A stretch of DNA of 64,000 bases from Pleurotus djamor (GCA_029747585.1 JAPEVF010000168.1:1-64000), one strand, 5' to 3'; counted from the first letter of the stretch, positions 11,815-23,763 are shown. Made by a program: numbers and translations. Notes: a model not told the origin generated them from the letters alone.

Positions 11815-12044
11815 TTGGTCCAAACGGTAGTGCGGCCCGCTCACAGGCTACGTGAGGGTGTAGTTTGTCAATGTCCATGCAATCTGTGCTCTAGCCTCTG
11901 ACACAAATGAGAAACTGACTCTTTGGGTTCAGAATCACGCGACGTGGGATACTGTCGTCCGTCGAGTGGGTGATGATTCCAAATGTTGTTATACAAAATA
12001 TGCGACAGACAGATCACGGGGGTAAGAAAAGAAGATAACATAAG

Positions 12045-12645
12045 ATACAGGAAACACAGCTGGACCAGAATCTACGGTATGGGTGCACCAATTGCAAGGG
12101 CCGCCGCTGTTATACCTTCCAAGACTGGCCCCTCCGTGTCAAACATACGTAGGCCTCCTGGTAACACCGACATTCCCGTAGATTCTGCTCGCCCATCGGC
12201 TTAGACCAGCGTTTCCTACCATCCCAGCCACCGAAGCTCAAGGGATGGAGTCTACTGATGGGCCTGCGTGGACAAGAAGAACCGATGAGAGCGCGGGTTC
12301 CAGATCGACGTACATGTCTGTTCAGCTAGTCTACAAAAGATATATCAGCATGGGGGGCAAAGAGGCAGCGACGCACCATGCCAAATACGCGTTTAATAAT
12401 TGACTTGAGTTCTAGTGTTCTACGATTAGTAGGCGACTGCGTGTGTGCAGAGGAAGGTGACTTACTGAGAACCATTGTTGAAGACGGGGGATGAGGATGA
12501 AAGGCGACGATACACTGGTATTTATACAGTGTGAGGGAGCCAACAAATCTAGACACTCGGTCGGTCAACAAACTAGTGTTTAGTGGCACCGCCACAAAAT
12601 GCGAAATTGACGCGTCGCGACGCGTCTCATATGAGAGAACATATC
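12045..12645 (-). repeat. R-family element, full (R2)
   Basis: Read leftward: two ACGCGT boxes (12610-12615 and 12620-12625), GGCGGTGCCAC on the minus strand, a TATA box at 12521-12526, an exon followed by GTAAGT, a middle exon followed by GTGCGT, a CATGCTGA branch-like site before an AG, then the long last exon. That last exon holds the family blocks (on + AAGGGCCGCCGCTGTTATAC, ACCTTCCAAGACTGG and TAGGCCTCCTGG). It faces the small peptide gene, whose stop lies about 230 bp away. Confidence 0.72.
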
Positions 12646-13402
12646 CGTTATTGACGCTTGTTTTCAGTAGCCGCAGCACACAGTATAAATATCAGAAGGA
12701 ATCGCTCACCTTCAGCAATGTATCTTCCCTTTCGCCCTCATGTGAAGTAGTCGAGTAGTTACTTTGGCTCACAGGTTTCAATACCTGCGCGGCCCTGTCG
12801 GACGTCATCAACTGTCGACCACGGAGCCATCGAACTCACCGTCCGCTTGATCCTTCCTTCAAGAAGAGACCCACCAGTTGTTCAAGCGTCCTCTCGAGCA
12901 TTCACCGTCCACGTGCGGCAGAGGCACTTGGAATGCTACTGGTGTAAGCCTGGGTTCGGTTTAGGGATTTGGCGAGTTCGACTGGCCGCTGGGGAGACAA
13001 TTCATGTGCGTATCTGACTTGTATTTATTGAACGGGGGGTCCATCGTTGGAGGGGCGGGATGACAGTGGTTGGCCGGGGGCGGATGATACCATGTCATGG
13101 TGGGTCGGAAGCCTACCACTGTGTCCTTCTCCGAGATTTTGGACCGTCCGTGTTGATTCATAGTTTCCTTCTGTACGGGTTTGATTGGCTTCGGAAATAC
13201 AGGTCATTTTGATTTGATTTGGACGCAATTTGGACGCCTCCTCCTGGTAAGTAATCCGATTTTTCACCGTCCAAGGCATGGGAGGGCGAGCGGGTGGAGA
13301 GCTCTGAAGCAATTTTTCGGATGAGTGAGTTGCAATGGCCAGCCAGTTTGTGGTCCACGCGAATTTGCTTAGCGTTGTCTGGGGCGTCGGAGAGTTTGAG
13401 CG
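12646..13402. other. End of the spacer, no gene recognised
   Basis: About 750 bp before the right arm. Only short open frames are present and I recognise nothing in them. The dhc1 upstream region shared by both arms begins near 13403. Confidence 0.4.
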
Positions 13403-13462
13403 CGCCAACTCAGCGCTCAGCGCTACAAGTTCTTTGCAGGACCCTGTTGATAAACCGAAATC

Positions 13463-16400
13463 ATGGAACCGTCATCAACGCCGCTAGAGACCACTAACGG
13501 AACAAATCACGACCCTGAACCTGTACCATCCACAACCTTCGATCCTTCCATCTTTCGCGACTACCTGGTCGCGTTATTGCCTCCCTTTATTGGTGCAAGC
13601 GTAGCGGAACTTCAAACGCTTTTCGACGGCGAGTTTGACGAGCATGTGGCCACTTTCGCCGCAGAGAGGTCCGACGTCGTGTTTGTGGTAAAGGTCAAGG
13701 ATGATGCTGAAGGTGCGACGTCTGCTTCGTCGTTGGGGATGACCTGCTTATTGAAATGCTCATAGATGAAGCCGCGCCCCCGACATATCATTATATCCTC
13801 ACCCCACATCTGACATACCAGCCCAGTCATGTGCTAACGGTCGCACTCATCAAGCGCAGTCCGACACTGGATTCGACAACCCCACTAGCGACCCAGTTAC
13901 AGCTGATGAACCTTTTTGGGAGCGACGAGACGCCCTACGAAAGCTTGCATGCCGTCGTCAGTCGCGTTGTCAAGCCATGGTTCAATGCTTTCGTAGGGTC
14001 GAGAGGACAAGGAAAAGACGGCGACACGAAGATGGGCATACCCATGACGAAGAAGAAATTCGCCGAACTCGAATTGTCGCTCCTGCACCTCCAGCAAAAC
14101 GTGGAAATACCCGAAACTCATCTTGTTGTACACCCTGTTATTCAACACGCCGTGGAGCAGGCTCGCGCTGCTGGGTCCGGAACCAGCATACAGTATATAC
14201 CCCCCAAGCTGCTCAACGACAGCTCTTTCCTCAATGCCCTGGAAGGACACGTCAAAGCGTGGATCAAGTCTATTCAATCCGTTACCAAGTTGACCATCAC
14301 GAGAGATGTTTCGTCTGGCACGGCCTCCCAAGAAATCAATTTCTGGCTCAATCTTGAGCGAGAATTGGAAGACATCGAGAACCAATTGCTGAGTGATGAG
14401 ATTCAGTTGGTAATGGATTGCTTGCGAAATGCCAGGCGATACCATGCTACTGTGAGTCTGATAGCGGATACAGGGCTGAAGGATGCGACGGACCTTGGTG
14501 AGTTTATTGATCATCCTTTCCCTCCTCGTGCTCATACCTGTGTCCCCCCCTAGTTCACAAATACAATCGACTCATGAAGGATTTCCCGCTTGATGAGCTC
14601 CTCTCCGCAACGGATCTGGATAAAATCCAAGAATCGCTTGTCCTGATTTTCTCTCATCTTACGCGTAAATTCAAACTATCACCCTACCCCATCCGCCGCG
14701 CTCTGCCTCTCGTGGAAGCCATCTCCCGTGACTTTAACGACCAGCTACTACGAATCTTGACCTCTCACCGCTTGCCCTACACACCCTACGATACGTTTGA
14801 GCGTCTACTCAATCAAACTACAAATATCTTCCGGACCTGGGACGACCTAAGCAAGGAGTTCACAAACGTTGCGCGAGACGTTACCCGGAAGCGTCTGGAG
14901 AGGTTCATTCCGATCAAGATCGTACCAGCTCACCTGAAGCTGCAGGACCGTTGTCGGTATCTGCGTGAATGGAGGAAACAGCATGAGCAACTAGCTGTGA
15001 TGACGGGTCCTACGAAGGGCTTGGGCGGCGTTGATGGGGGAATGGACATGGAGGAGGAAGTCAAGGAAGCTTACGAGGTCATCAAACGTATAGATGTGCT
15101 TGATGTTACCGTCGGTACGTATACTTATCCATTCATTGTTCTGTGGTCGTCTGAATAACACACTTTTAGAGGGTACCGAGATCTGGGTTGCAGCTGAGAA
15201 TGCGTACAATGAGCGCGTGTCGCGAGTTGAGAACCAGATTATTGCGCGGTTACGTGACCGTCTTGGTACGGCTCGGAATGCAAATGAGATGTTCCGCGTC
15301 TTTTCCAAATTCAATGCGCTCTTCGTTCGGCCGAAGGTATTGATTGCTCTCAGCTTTACACACGAACCCTCTGACCTTCTATTGCAACAGATTCGTGGTG
15401 CTATCCAAGAGTACCAAACTCAACTAATCGACTCTGTCAAAGAAGATATCAAGCACCTCCATGACAAGGTTTGACATTCATTTGTTTTGAAGCCTGTGTC
15501 TTCACCTCATACCCCTTCCAAACCAGTTTAAAACGCAATATCGATTTTCGGAAGCCTACCATATGTCACAGATGCGAGACCTTCCGCCCATCGCTGGCGC
15601 TATCATCTGGGCCCGTCAGATCGACCGGCAGCTGCTCACGTACATGAAACGCGTGGAGGATGTACTCGGGAAGGGTTGGGAGCTTTACGCTGAAGGCCAA
15701 CGGTTGCAAGGTGATTCTGCTGCCTTCCGGAAGAAGCTCGACACCCGTCCCGTCTACGAAGCTTGGCTCCACGATATCAACAGGCGGAATATGGGCGTCG
15801 ACGGTCGGTTATTCGAAATCCTTCGTCTGAGGGCTACAGGTGGAAGTGTCAGTGGATATCAGCTTGCCGTCAATTTCGACCCGCAGATCATCACTCTGTT
15901 CAAAGAGGTCAGGAATTTGCTGTGGCTTGGGTTCCAAGTTCCCCATGCTATCTCAAATATGGCGAAGGATGCGAAGAGGGTTTACCCGCATGCTGTCAGT
16001 TTGATGGAAACTGTGCGAACGTATGGTCAGACGCTGGATCTTGTCGAGAGGAATAAGGGTATTGAATGGTTGGTGGCTGAATATCGCAATGAGGCTCAGC
16101 GGATGGTTACGAAAGGTACGATTGTACAGGTTTTATTTACCTCCACTTTGACTCAGATGCCCTCTCACTAGGCATGAACATCCGTTGGGATCATTTTGTG
16201 AGCCCATTCGATGCCAGATACGTTGCCACCGCCGACCGAGACAGTCGACACATCCAATTCGTCAGGGAATTTGCTAGCGTCGTTTCCGTCCTACAAGACA
16301 AGACAAACAACGTTATCGACCTGTACAAGGATATTCTCCGCGCTGTTGAAGATCTTTCTACGTGCTCATACACTTCGGAAGCTTTTGCCGAACTTTTGAC

Positions 16401-17521
16401 CAAGATACAGGCTGCGGTTGGTTCTCTTGCTTTTGATATGACCATGTTCTTGCTCATTGTTTTTTGTTTAGATCGATCGTCTTAACCTGGAAGGTTACGC
16501 GAACCTGGAACATTGGGTCGCTGATCTTGACAAACGGATTGAGACTATCCTCCTCCAAAGATTGACTCAGACTATCCAAATATGGTGCTCCGAGTTTGAT
16601 CGTGTGGATGATGGGAGCTTCCGTCGTGACATTCTTCCAGTATCGAACAAGCGGAGAGGAGACAAACGGACTAAGGAAGAGAAGGTCCGCCACCCTCTTC
16701 CTGTCAGTTCCCCGGTGCATATTTGACTAATCTTTGTATTGGTAGACTCTTGAAGGGAACCTGACTCTGATGCCCATTGTCCATGAAATTCGCATTCAAA
16801 ACCAGGTCATCTTCCTTGATCCTCCAATAGAACACGCCAGAGCTACTTGGATCAGTCAGCTCCATGATTGGTTAGGTATGAACCCTTACGTATCCTGCGT
16901 CTCACACCGTTTCTCATGGATGCATCTTCAGGTGTTGTGTGCCGCCTACGCCGTATTCAAAGCTCTCGATACGAAATCGGTCTTCAGATGCAGGGTGCGG
17001 AGGCAGTGGAAACCTCATATACTTCATTGGTGTGTGACCTGGCCTTCTCCGCTCAGATCTAACGCTAATACGCCCTCACTGCATAGCTGACGTTATTCAC
17101 TGACGACACCCTTCAACGGCCTTTCTCTTTAATCGAGATCAAGGTCCAGCAGCTCAAAGAATACGTCGCCAAGTGGCTTCAGTTCCAATCGCTTTGGGAT
17201 CTCGAGGCCGAATATGTGTTCAACCGCCTTGGAGATTCGCTTGCTCACTGGCAGCAACTTCTGACTGAAATCAAGAAGGCCCGATCAACTTTCGATACCT
17301 CGGAAACACAGAAGTCGTTTGGAGTCTGTGTGATCGACTACGAGCAAGTTCAAGCCCGAGTCAACGCCAAGTACGATGCATGGCAACGCGATATTCTCAG
17401 TCGCTTTGGTGTAAAATTGGGCACCGCCATGAAAGAAATGCATGCCTCCATCCTCAAGGCCAGAAATGATCTAGAGCACCAGTCGATAGAAGGATTGGTT
17501 GGGGGAGTAAGGAGATTCTGA
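13463..17521 (+). CDS. dhc1: Dynein heavy chain N-terminal subunit (split Dhc1), right-arm copy
   Basis: Tail half of cytoplasmic dynein heavy chain. Eleven exons: 13463-13712, 13766-14497, 14554-15114, 15170-15336, 15391-15468, 15527-16115, 16172-16416, 16472-16684, 16746-16875, 16932-17029 and 17087-17521. They total 3498 nt in frame, giving 1165 residues. The protein matches the DHC N-terminal region 1 fold, with stretches such as [40 protein letters not shown] and [20 protein letters not shown]. It stops shortly after [10 protein letters not shown], where single-gene dyneins continue into linker and AAA domains. A report on S. commune (Brunsch et al. 2015) describes exactly this division, with the motor encoded by a separate gene dhc2, so I read it as complete rather than broken. 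No motor half is in this window. Confidence 0.92.
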
Positions 17522-17935
17522 CCCAGCTCTCAACCGTTCGACCTCGTTATTCCATTACTACTTTATTATTCCCTCATTCTTTCCTGGATCATCTGCTGTC
17601 ACCACACTTTCGTTAACTGCATCTTTTCCTTCTGTATAATGATATCAACTTCCTAATGGTTATCTTATCTCATCATCTCGTCATTGATTGCAAATACCCT
17701 GCTCTTCTTGCGTTTTTCGCTTCCAACTCCGTACCGGGCCTTGCCAGCAGCCAACTCTGCGCCTTTCCAACAGTTTAATTTCACATCATTCATCGCCACT
17801 TTATATCACTCCTCATAACTTGGCTGTGCCCACGACAACCAAATCCCACAGATCCACAACTTTTTCCTCGCCGAAATCCCGGTCTATCTACTTCCAAGAA
17901 AGAAGGCGATTATCTGTTTTTAATCAATCACGTTT
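17522..17935 (+). promoter_or_regulatory. dhc1-met2 intergenic region with met2 promoter (right arm)
   Basis: 414 bp holding the dhc1 3' flank and the met2 upstream region. A TATA-like TTTATATC at about 17800-17807 lies some 130 bp before the met2 ATG. No other gene is seen. Confidence 0.45.
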
Positions 17936-19379
17936 ATGCCTAGTCTCGCCAGTCTCATCGACCAATCAATTCACATCGTCCCGGAGTTCACGCTAGAATG
18001 TGAACAGACGCTCCGTGACCTACCGGTCGCCTACAAAACATGGGGTCGCCTCAACGCCAACAAAGACAATGTCATGATCATATGTCATGCATTCACTGGT
18101 AGCGCTGATGTTGAAGATTGGTAGGTCTTCAAAAACCGGGTTTTCCAGGCAGTCACTGAGCGCTGCTAGGTGGGGGCCATTGATGGGACACGGGAAAGCT
18201 TTCGATCAAAGCCGATATTTTATATTCTGTGCGAACGCCCTCGGATCTCCGTATGGAACCGCTTCTCCAATAACCATCAACCCCGAAACTGGAAATATCT
18301 ACGGTCCCGAATTCCCACCAACAACCATACGCGATGACGTTAGGTTAGGCTTCTTACTTTGTCCACGCGGCATGAACACAAGTTGATTGATTGACCCATG
18401 ATCTAGGTTGCACAAGATGGTGCTTGACCATTTGGGCGTGACCTCAGTCGCTGTGGTCATTGGCGGCTCGATGGGCGGAATGGCAGTCTTGGAATGGCCG
18501 CTATGCTCTCCGGCCGGCTATATTCAACACATTATTCCGATGGCTACTTCAGCCCGTCACTCAGCCTGGTGCATATCATGGGGAGAAGCTCAGCGTCAAA
18601 GCATCTATAGTGATCCCACTTATCAAGACGGATACTACACTTCCCAACCCGCTGCTGGTTTGGCTGCGGCTAGAATGAGTGCGTTGCTGACATATCGGTC
18701 TCGAGACTCTTTCGAAAGTCGGTTTGGGAGGAGACCCCAAATCGTCACGAATTCCAACCGTAGTTCCGTTACGCCTCCGCGCTCACCTTGCATCCAAGCT
18801 CCTTGTTCAAGAGATGAAGCGCTCGCTGCACACAATGAAGGTCATCGTAATGCTAAGCGTGCCACCCTTCCTGGACCAGAAGACTTCGAACAACCCCCCA
18901 TATTTTCTGCTCAATCATACCTTCGGTACCAAGGAGAGAAGTTCACTTCTCGCTTCGATGCCAATTGCTACATACACATTACCCGAAAGCTTGATACCCA
19001 TGATATTGCCCGTGGACGGGTGATACCGCAACCCTTGACGGAAGCTGAAGAATCTGCGGCTCTTGCCCAAGTACTTGCGACTCTTCCTCCAAGAGCACTC
19101 GTCATCAGCATCGAAACGGATGGGCTGTTTACCACTGTCGAACAGCGGGAGATTGCTTCGCATGTTCCAGATGCAGAACTAGTCATGATATCCTCTCCCG
19201 ACGGTCATGACGGGTTTCTCTTGGAATTTGAAGCCATCAATGGACACATCCTTACGTTCCTGAAGCGGGAATTTCCTGACCTCTATTCAGGGGACCCAGA
19301 CGTCGAGGAGGTGGAGAGCTTTGAGATAAAGAAAACGAGTCTCTTCGGTGAAGCGGAAGTCGATGTTACACGGTGGTAA
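17936..19379 (+). CDS. met2: Homoserine O-acetyltransferase, right-arm copy
   Basis: Second met2 copy: exons 17936-18120, 18170-18343 and 18407-19379, 443 residues. The motifs are the same as in the left copy (elbow GGSMGGM, TDGLFT, SPDGHDGF). I see one residue difference in exon 1 (SIHIVPE here, SIHVVPE left) and none in exon 3. Donor and acceptor sites are identical in position. It faces the unknown gene, with 45 bp between the stops, so the two transcripts probably overlap in their 3' ends. Confidence 0.93.
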
Positions 19380-19424
19380 AAGGAGGAAACCCAAGGCAAA
19401 TGTACAATAATCATCGTCAGGTAA

Positions 19425-20263
19425 TTAATGACGCCGCAATCCCTCACTTTCCAACATCATGTTGTAAGCTCTGGTGGCACTTTCTAGTACCTCTCCTCTG
19501 GAAACTCGAGGTAGACCACCCAATGCTTCCAAGCCCATCTGAATTTGCCAGACCTCCGAGTCGCCTTCGAGCTTGTGGATGTCAGCAATGCGAACGTACT
19601 CGCGCTTGATGTTGGTATCCGAAATCTCCCAATGGGGGATCAAACAGGCGACCAATTTTAGTTCCTTGAAATAAATGAGAAACTTGGCGAGGAATGGATG
19701 CAGACCGCCGAACATACCTCGAACATCTTGCCTACATGTTTTCCAATCCAGATCAACAACGCTCGGCGCGTCAAAACTGTTTTCTGCCCGGTCGCAGGAT
19801 CGAAGTACAGGGTGGGGATGGTCATCCTGTATTTCGAAGTATCGTATCCTGGCCACTACCGAACAATGTGAGTCACATATAAATCAATAGCGGAAGGAAT
19901 ATCAGCACTGACCATGGCGACTACATTCAATTCCCGAGCGTTTAGCACGACATGCTCGTCTGGCGCAGCGAGTCCATCCCCGGAAGCACATTGCTCCAAG
20001 GACAAACCGCGGAACCTGCTCGACTCGCCACGACCACCGCCACCGCGGATGTGGTCAATGAAGACGATGCTTATCTTCGTCTCCTGTCTGCCTTCCCATT
20101 TGGGCGGTAAAACAGGGAAAGAATGAAGCTTGTTGTCCTTAGTTCGCAACGGTGCGTTTTCAATGCGACGTATTGCGTTGAGCATTTCTTGGGCTGTCGC
20201 TCCGGGTACTTTGTCGTCGTCGCCGTTGGACTTGGCCTTGGCCTTGGACTTGGTTTTAGGCAT
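19425..20263 (-). CDS. Unknown conserved-looking protein, 242 residues
   Basis: Three exons: 19913-20263, 19718-19855 and 19425-19664, joined by introns of 57 and 53 bp; the sum (729 nt) is in frame. It starts with a lysine-rich MPKTKSKAKAKSNG segment, possibly a nuclear signal or disordered. A glycine-rich IRGGGGRGESS stretch and then a compact domain follow, with segments such as LYFDPATGQKTVLTRRALL and CLIPHWEISDTNIKRE. I do not recognise the family. The truncated left-arm copy keeps exons 2 and 3 open, which suggests the coding model is right. Confidence 0.7.
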
Positions 20264-20947
20264 GGCTGTTATGAGGGGGATGTCTGTGCTTCATACCTCT
20301 GAATGCACAGCGCATTTATAGGCAGAGAGACCACGATCGGTAACCGCGCAGCTGTCTCATTGACAATAGTAAGTCTTGCCTCAAACTAAGAGGTCCCCGG
20401 TCAATGCTAGTGAGCAAAGGGTTGAATATAGTGGGAGAGCGTTGCATCTTTTTGGGACAATTTTTGGTTGCATAGTAGCAGGTCAAAGCCCGGGAGCCTG
20501 GGAGGTATTATAGAGAAGAATCCAATCGGTGCAAGCCATTGGTAGTGACAATTCTACTTGCGATGACACTCACTTTGTTCGTCGCACAATGAGCGACCTA
20601 CACATGTAGTACCGCCCAACTCTATATATTCCAAGCAAACTACTATGCCTTGGGTGATGTACGGAGACTAGGCAAGGAATCTCAAGTCGAGACGACTTCC
20701 TTGGAACTAGGAGGTGCTTAGGAGAGCTCAGGGACAGCTGTAGTCGTTACCAAACGAGGTGGTTGGAAGCACGTTGGAGACGTCGCTCCGTTTGTCTCAA
20801 GCCGCATTTACCGAGTTCCTGGATCCTCATTGGGAGTTCTGATAGGTTTAAGAGTTTAAGACGTTGAGTGGGCTGTGAAAATGCTACTCAACGGATGGTG
20901 GGGGGAAGAAGGACCAAGAAGGGGGGATGTCATTGGATAATTTTATA
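20264..20947. other. Intergenic, no gene recognised
   Basis: About 680 bp holding the upstream region of the unknown gene and further sequence with no supported open frame, ending where R-family sequence begins. Confidence 0.4.
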
Positions 20948-21326
20948 GAACACGGCTCAAACACGGCTGGACCAGAATCTACGGTATCGGTGCACCAGTT
21001 GCAAGGGCCGCCGTTGTTATACCTTCCAAGACTGGCCCCTCCGTATCAGACATATGTAGGCCTCCTGGTGACGCCAACATCCTCTGCGATTCTCCCTGAC
21101 CATCGGCTGAGATCAACGACTTCACCCATCCCAGCCGCCGAAGCTCAAGGAATGGAAGTCTATTGATAGGCCTGCGTGGACAAGGGGAATCGACAGAAGC
21201 GCGAGTCTCAGATCGACGAACACGTTGTGTGTTGATCTGGAACCGAAAAAACCAGCGCAGGGTGTTAAGGAGTTAGACACGCACCAAGGCAAATAGCTAG
21301 CGATGGAATGATAAGCGGGAAGGAAG
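20948..21326 (-). repeat. R-family element, 3' part only (R3)
   Basis: Carries the last-exon blocks of the family (on + ACACGGCTGGACCAGAATCT, GCAAGGGCCGCCG, TAGGCCTCCTGG, CATCCCAGCCGCCGAAGCTC). It ends without promoter or TATA box, directly abutting the full element R4. Confidence 0.75.
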
Positions 21327-21327
21327 T

Positions 21328-22010
21328 TTGAACACGGCTGAACCAGAATCTACGGTATGGGTGCACCAATTGCAAGGGCCGCCGCTGGTATACCTTCCAA
21401 GACTGGTGCCTCCGTTTCAGACACACGTAGGCCTCCTGGTGGCACCGACGTCCCTGACAGCTCTCCTTGTCCATCGGCTTAGACCAGCGATTCCAACCAT
21501 CCCAGCCGCCGAAGCTCAAGGAACGGAGTCTACTGGTAGGCCTACGTGGACGAGTCGAACTGACAGAGCTGCGGGTCATAGATCGACGAACATGTATATT
21601 TGTTTGTCTGGGGGCGAAAAAAATCAGCATGGGGAGCAGAGAGGCAGCCTCGCACCTTATCAAATAAGTGGCTTGGACACTGGGTTGACTTTGAAATTTG
21701 AAGTCTGAGAGAAGGATCTAGTAACGTTGATGCAACGATTAGGTGACTGTTCGAGTAGAGAGAAAGGAAGATGACTTACATACGTTGGATGCATGTTGAA
21801 GACGGTGATGAAGAAGGAAAGGCGAAAATACGGTCGCCTTTATAGACTTTGGTACGGCACACAACAGGAGCCAACAAGTTTGGATGAGCAACCGATCAAC
21901 GAGCTCTTTTACTGACACCGCCACAAGACGCGTCGACCGCGTCTTCCAACTTCCAAACTCTTGCGGTCGCGAGTATGTTGCGGTATATTCGAGCGCGACG
22001 CGACGCGTCT
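21328..22010 (-). repeat. R-family element, full (R4)
   Basis: Read leftward: ACGCGT at 22003-22008 and 21928-21933, a GGCGGTGTCAG block, a TATA box at 21839-21844, a first exon followed by GTAAGT, a middle exon ending in GTGCGA, a CATGCTGA branch-like site, an AG, and a last exon. The last exon could encode segments such as LRSLSFGGWDGW and QSWKVYQRRPLQLVHPYRRF, which are also readable in R2, but the first ATG is not conserved. It could be a small gene, a spliced non-coding RNA or a mobile repeat. Confidence 0.7.
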
Positions 22011-23410
22011 TCGTTGGTGGCATCCTTTTCACACTCAATTTCGTGCCCTCCTTCTACTATCTACATGTGGTCAGTCAGCTTTTTCAAAATATTTCGGGCG
22101 TCGCAACGCGATGAAGCTGAAAAACATGCTGCGAGATGTATGGTCGAGAAATGCTCACAGCGAATCGTGGGGCATGCGTTCGCTGCAAGGAAACGTTGGT
22201 CGGTGCGTCGCGGTATCTCAGAGAGAACAGCGGTAGAAGAAGGAAGGGCGAGCGCATTCCCGACCCATGAAGTTACTGGAGGGGTTTTGCCCTTGGCGCT
22301 CAACAGCCCCCTTCTTTCTGTACCCACCACCACCATGTACGACTTTGCAATGCAATGGAAAATGACATGGTGAGCGACTGATGTGATGCTTCGCGTATTT
22401 CGTTTTCTGATGACTTACAGAATCGGTGACCCTTCAATCTGCTCCTAATCAAGACCCAAACGCGATGAAAGGTTCCTTCGGATTCGGTGCACCGTCCCTG
22501 AAATTTACAAGCTCTCGCTTGGATGTGGACGGGCTCAACAGAAACTGAACCAAAGGATCAGAGGCTGGCTGTATGTGTTTGCTGGGGTTGACGGTGCGTT
22601 CTTTTTTTCTGTGTCTCTTCATCATTCTTACCCTCTTTTCAGCATGCTATATGCTTTACATCTGCGATGTGGTGGCAATCTTGCTGCAAAAATCCAAGGG
22701 CATTCTACCTCAACATGGCCTCCAGGCGTTACACCCATGGACTTGTCTTGGATGCATTTTCACGTCCTTATTTCCTTTCTGCCATACCTTATACGTCAAT
22801 AAGGGCGTTATCTTGTCGTCCAATGCTTCGCCTCAACTGGTCTGAACTCTCACAGCGTGCTATCGCCTGCTCACATCCTCGTCTCACGCATCCTGTGACT
22901 ACCATCTGTGATAGTTTAAGCTCAATCGAGCCGACATTGCCGCTTAGGACACTACGAGGTGTTGGCCGGCATCTCTCGTGGCTACCCAGCCCTTTGGAAG
23001 GAAACGTTTGCTTCGGCATGGCCCACTCTCGATGCCTCCCAATCGATGATCCCGATAACACACACCCAAAGCCCATTCTCATTTCCTCTTGCTTTTGCGT
23101 CCGAAGGGGACCGAGCCGAATGGCCAAATCTCGGTGTGTTGCCGATAGACCTTATACGCCTCACAACACGCCAACGGTTCCGATCCGAATCCACTGGGGA
23201 GTGACTGGTGACTCATGGGATCCGAATATCCTTTTGCTCTCGCCCGTCGCGCCTACCAGAGCTATTCGCGCCTCCAAGCACTTCGAGGTTACAGTCAACG
23301 CCCCGAACGGCGTTACTTAGTGTCTCATGAATGGTTCAACAAACCTATCATGTCAGGCCTCCTTCACCGCCTCCGAGTAAACAGAAATATGCAACCGAAA
23401 GACTCAGCAA
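22011..23410. other. No recognisable gene
   Basis: About 1.4 kb with overlapping short frames on both strands, one with hydrophobic runs near 22573-22700 (FFLCLFIILTLFSACYMLYI). None joins into a protein I recognise. It may hold a decayed gene. Confidence 0.35.
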
Positions 23411-23556
23411 CTCAGGTGTATAAAAGTGAATGAAACACCTCGTCTTCAAGCAGCATCTGAACTCCCTCAAGTCGGACAAGCATCTCAAGAGTGAGCGTTT
23501 TCACTTTCCTTTTTCTCCACCACCATCTAATCCTTCTTGTATCTTTAGGCATCAAC

Positions 23557-23763
23557 ATGTACATGCACATCGCCAACATATTCGCCGTCGCCATGGTCAT
23601 CATCGGTGCCGTTGCCTCCCCCAGCCCTGACCCCAAACCCGTTAACGATGGCTCAGGTCCGTCATCTATTTCGCTCACGCTCCAGTAATAGGCTAACTCT
23701 GTTGATGGGGCTCCTCTAGATATTCCTCGTGCAGCGCTCTGCTCCTTGGCTGGCGGGTGCTAA
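23557..23763 (+). CDS. Small secreted peptide, copy 2 (complete)
   Basis: A 47-residue predicted pre-peptide. A TATAAAA box lies at 23419-23425, and a 5' UTR intron at 23491-23548 ends eight bases before the ATG. Exon 1 (23557-23656) encodes a hydrophobic leader (MYMHIANIFAVAMVIIGAVA) followed by SPSPDPKPVNDGS. A 63-bp intron follows, and exon 2 (23720-23763) encodes DIPRAALCSLAGGC and a stop. This would leave a mature peptide of roughly 25 residues with two cysteines. The C-terminal part is shared with copies at 11814 and 26431. It could be a signalling peptide, a small effector or a modified-peptide precursor; I see no sequence evidence to choose. Confidence 0.62.

Larger units (their letters stand above)
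13403..20024. repeat. Right arm of the large inverted duplication
   Basis: Mirror copy of 3817-10455. Genes run dhc1 (+), met2 (+), unknown gene (-). All three are intact here, and the sequence continues past the homology edge at 20024 into the start of the unknown gene. No 'n' bases occur in this arm. Confidence 0.9.

Noticed and set aside
21265..21663. 132-codon frame inside R4 as a certain protein
   Set aside because: Partly readable in R2 but broken in R3 and R5, and the start codon is not conserved across full elements; coding status left open.
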